Assembly: GCA_028687525.1 (NCBI GenBank)
Contig: JAQTZX010000082.1
Span: 1-6,633, forward strand
DNA length: 6,633 nucleotides
From: Candidatus Omnitrophota bacterium
GTDB lineage: Bacteria > Omnitrophota > Gorgyraeia > Gygaellales > Profunditerraquicolaceae
Direction: 5' to 3'
Both the position numbers and the translations under genes were made by a program. Positions 5,635-6,633 of the stretch are shown here, one piece after another; the stretch's first letter is position 1; each line of letters starts with the position of its first letter. Under the pieces are notes generated by a model that was not told the DNA's origin, searched no databases, and saw only the letters and a list, made by a program, of their open reading frames with translations.

Positions 5635-6633
5635 TTATTTCTTTCCCTTTGTTTCAGGATTATCCAGGGGAATGATCTGCCCGTCATGCATTTCCAGGAT
5701 TACTCCGTCCGCCGGCTTTACATCCGAAAAAGAGATAAAGGACGCCTCTCCCGTGATAAGATGAGGAGTCAAAAGAATAACCAATTCGGTCTTGGAGACT
5801 TCATCGGACGTGCTCCTGAACAAAAAACCGAGCAAAGGAATATCGCCCAGCACCGGGATCTTCTTGACGTTTTTTTCCCGCTGGTCCTTTTTTAACCCCC
5901 CGATCAGAATAGTGACCCCGTCTTTAACCATAACCGTTGTTTCTGATTCCGATGTGGTCACGATAGGTACCTGGGTAATCTTGCCTTCCGAAGTCAAGTC
6001 GGTACGCTGTGCCGAACTTATCTCGGGTTTTATCTTCATAGTCACGAACCCATCCCGGTTTATAGTAGGAGTAACGTAGAGTTTGATCCCGACGTCCACA
6101 AAATTAACCGATTGGGAGGTAACCGTACTGTCCCCCGACAACGAAGTCGTGGAAGTGATATAGGCGTCCTTGGTCCCCACCAGTATCTTGGCATCCTGGT
6201 TATTCAACGCCATAATACGCGGGCTGGAAAGGATTTTCGTTTCGCCGATCGTCCTTAGCATGTCGATAACCCCTTTGTAATCTCCTTGTTCGGAAACAGC
6301 GTTTACGGTACTTACAAACAGGCGGTTGGCAGTTCCCACGGGAATGGAAGAATAAACACGCAGGTTTTTCTTTATCCACACATCCCAATCCACTCCCATT
6401 TCGAATTTATCGGAAGGTTTAACTTCCACGATCTGGGCATCGATAAGGACCTGCGGGGTTTTCTCGTCGAAAGCATCGATCAGGGCGGCTATCTCATCTA
6501 TTTTTTCGGGATAATCCTTTACCACTATCTTATTCGTCCGTTCATCCATGCTCATCTCACCCGTGCCTTTGGTTAGAGACTCTTTGATCTTCGCGCCCAG
6601 CTTATCCGCTTGGGCATAATTCAAGCTGAACAC
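5635..6633 (-). CDS. Secretin of the type II secretion / type IV pilus family, partial (N-terminus beyond window)
   Basis: Secretins form large gated rings in the outer membrane through which pili or folded proteins pass. The 332 visible residues (first codon GTG, at the window edge, almost certainly internal) start in an N-domain: FSLNYAQADKLGAKIKESL (2-20), DERTNKIVVKD (30-40) and QVLIDAQIVEV (61-71). The membrane-pore secretin domain follows: ILSSPRIMALNNQDAKILVG (134-153), VDVGIKLYVTPTI (179-191), VKDGVTILIGGL (236-247), KKIPVLGDIPLLGFLF (257-272) and KTELVILLTPHLI (281-293). These are hallmark motifs of GspD/PilQ. A tail of about 39 residues follows the last strand. The N-terminal domains that separate PilQ from GspD lie outside the window, so no symbol is given; the YA-x-A-x-x-L and RTN-x-IVV style slightly favours PilQ. 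The gene belongs to a different transcription unit from ftsH. Confidence 0.93.
   Translation of the reverse strand: MFSLNYAQADKLGAKIKESLTKGTGEMSMDERTNKIVVKDYPEKIDEIAALIDAFDEKTPQVLIDAQIVEVKPSDKFEMGVDWDVWIKKNLRVYSSIPVGTANRLFVSTVNAVSEQGDYKGVIDMLRTIGETKILSSPRIMALNNQDAKILVGTKDAYITSTTSLSGDSTVTSQSVNFVDVGIKLYVTPTINRDGFVTMKIKPEISSAQRTDLTSEGKITQVPIVTTSESETTVMVKDGVTILIGGLKKDQREKNVKKIPVLGDIPLLGFLFRSTSDEVSKTELVILLTPHLITGEASFISFSDVKPADGVILEMHDGQIIPLDNPETKGKK

Overview
All recognisable genes in this window lie on the minus strand, so the biological reading order runs from 6633 down to 1. The content is chromosomal housekeeping DNA of a double-membraned (Gram-negative type) bacterium: an outer-membrane secretin sits next to the cytoplasmic-membrane protease FtsH. 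There are no mobile elements, CRISPR arrays, tRNAs or rRNAs. Moderate GC, compact spacing, and an FtsH with a small insertion before its Walker B strand suggest an uncultivated lineage of the Omnitrophota/PVC or deltaproteobacterial kind. That placement is an inference from gene order and style, not from a database match.

Layout in transcription order. (1) 6633-5635: C-terminal part of a type II secretion/type IV pilus secretin, cut by the window edge. (2) 5634-5368: the only sizeable intergenic region, 267 bases. It holds a very good sigma70-type promoter (TTGATT, 17 bases, TATAAT) pointing at ftsH, a nested palindrome containing a REP-like motif, a terminator-like hairpin with a T5 tract, and the ftsH ribosome-binding site. 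(3) 5367-264 and on past base 1: a tight run of seven genes, ftsH, folP, cdaA, a 44-codon gene, pdxJ, acpS and nnrD (cut by the window end). Junctions are 20 bases or less, and three of them are overlaps (8, 4 and 38 bases), so the genes are probably one operon driven from the 5560-5532 promoter.

Together the operon covers membrane protein quality control (FtsH), folate synthesis (FolP), cyclic di-AMP synthesis (CdaA), pyridoxal phosphate synthesis (PdxJ), activation of acyl carrier protein (AcpS) and repair of damaged NAD(P)H (NnrD). These are small-molecule, cofactor and membrane homeostasis functions rather than one linear pathway.

The most interesting item is the 44-codon gene at 1482-1348. 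It occupies the place where the CdaA partner CdaR (YbbR) is normally encoded, and its sequence looks like the membrane anchor of CdaR with all extracytoplasmic YbbR domains missing. The next gene begins 14 bases later, so this is not a sequencing frameshift hiding a longer protein. It may be a miniature CdaA regulator. The second item is the ftsH leader, where a terminator-like hairpin lies between the best promoter and the gene, which is compatible with attenuation.
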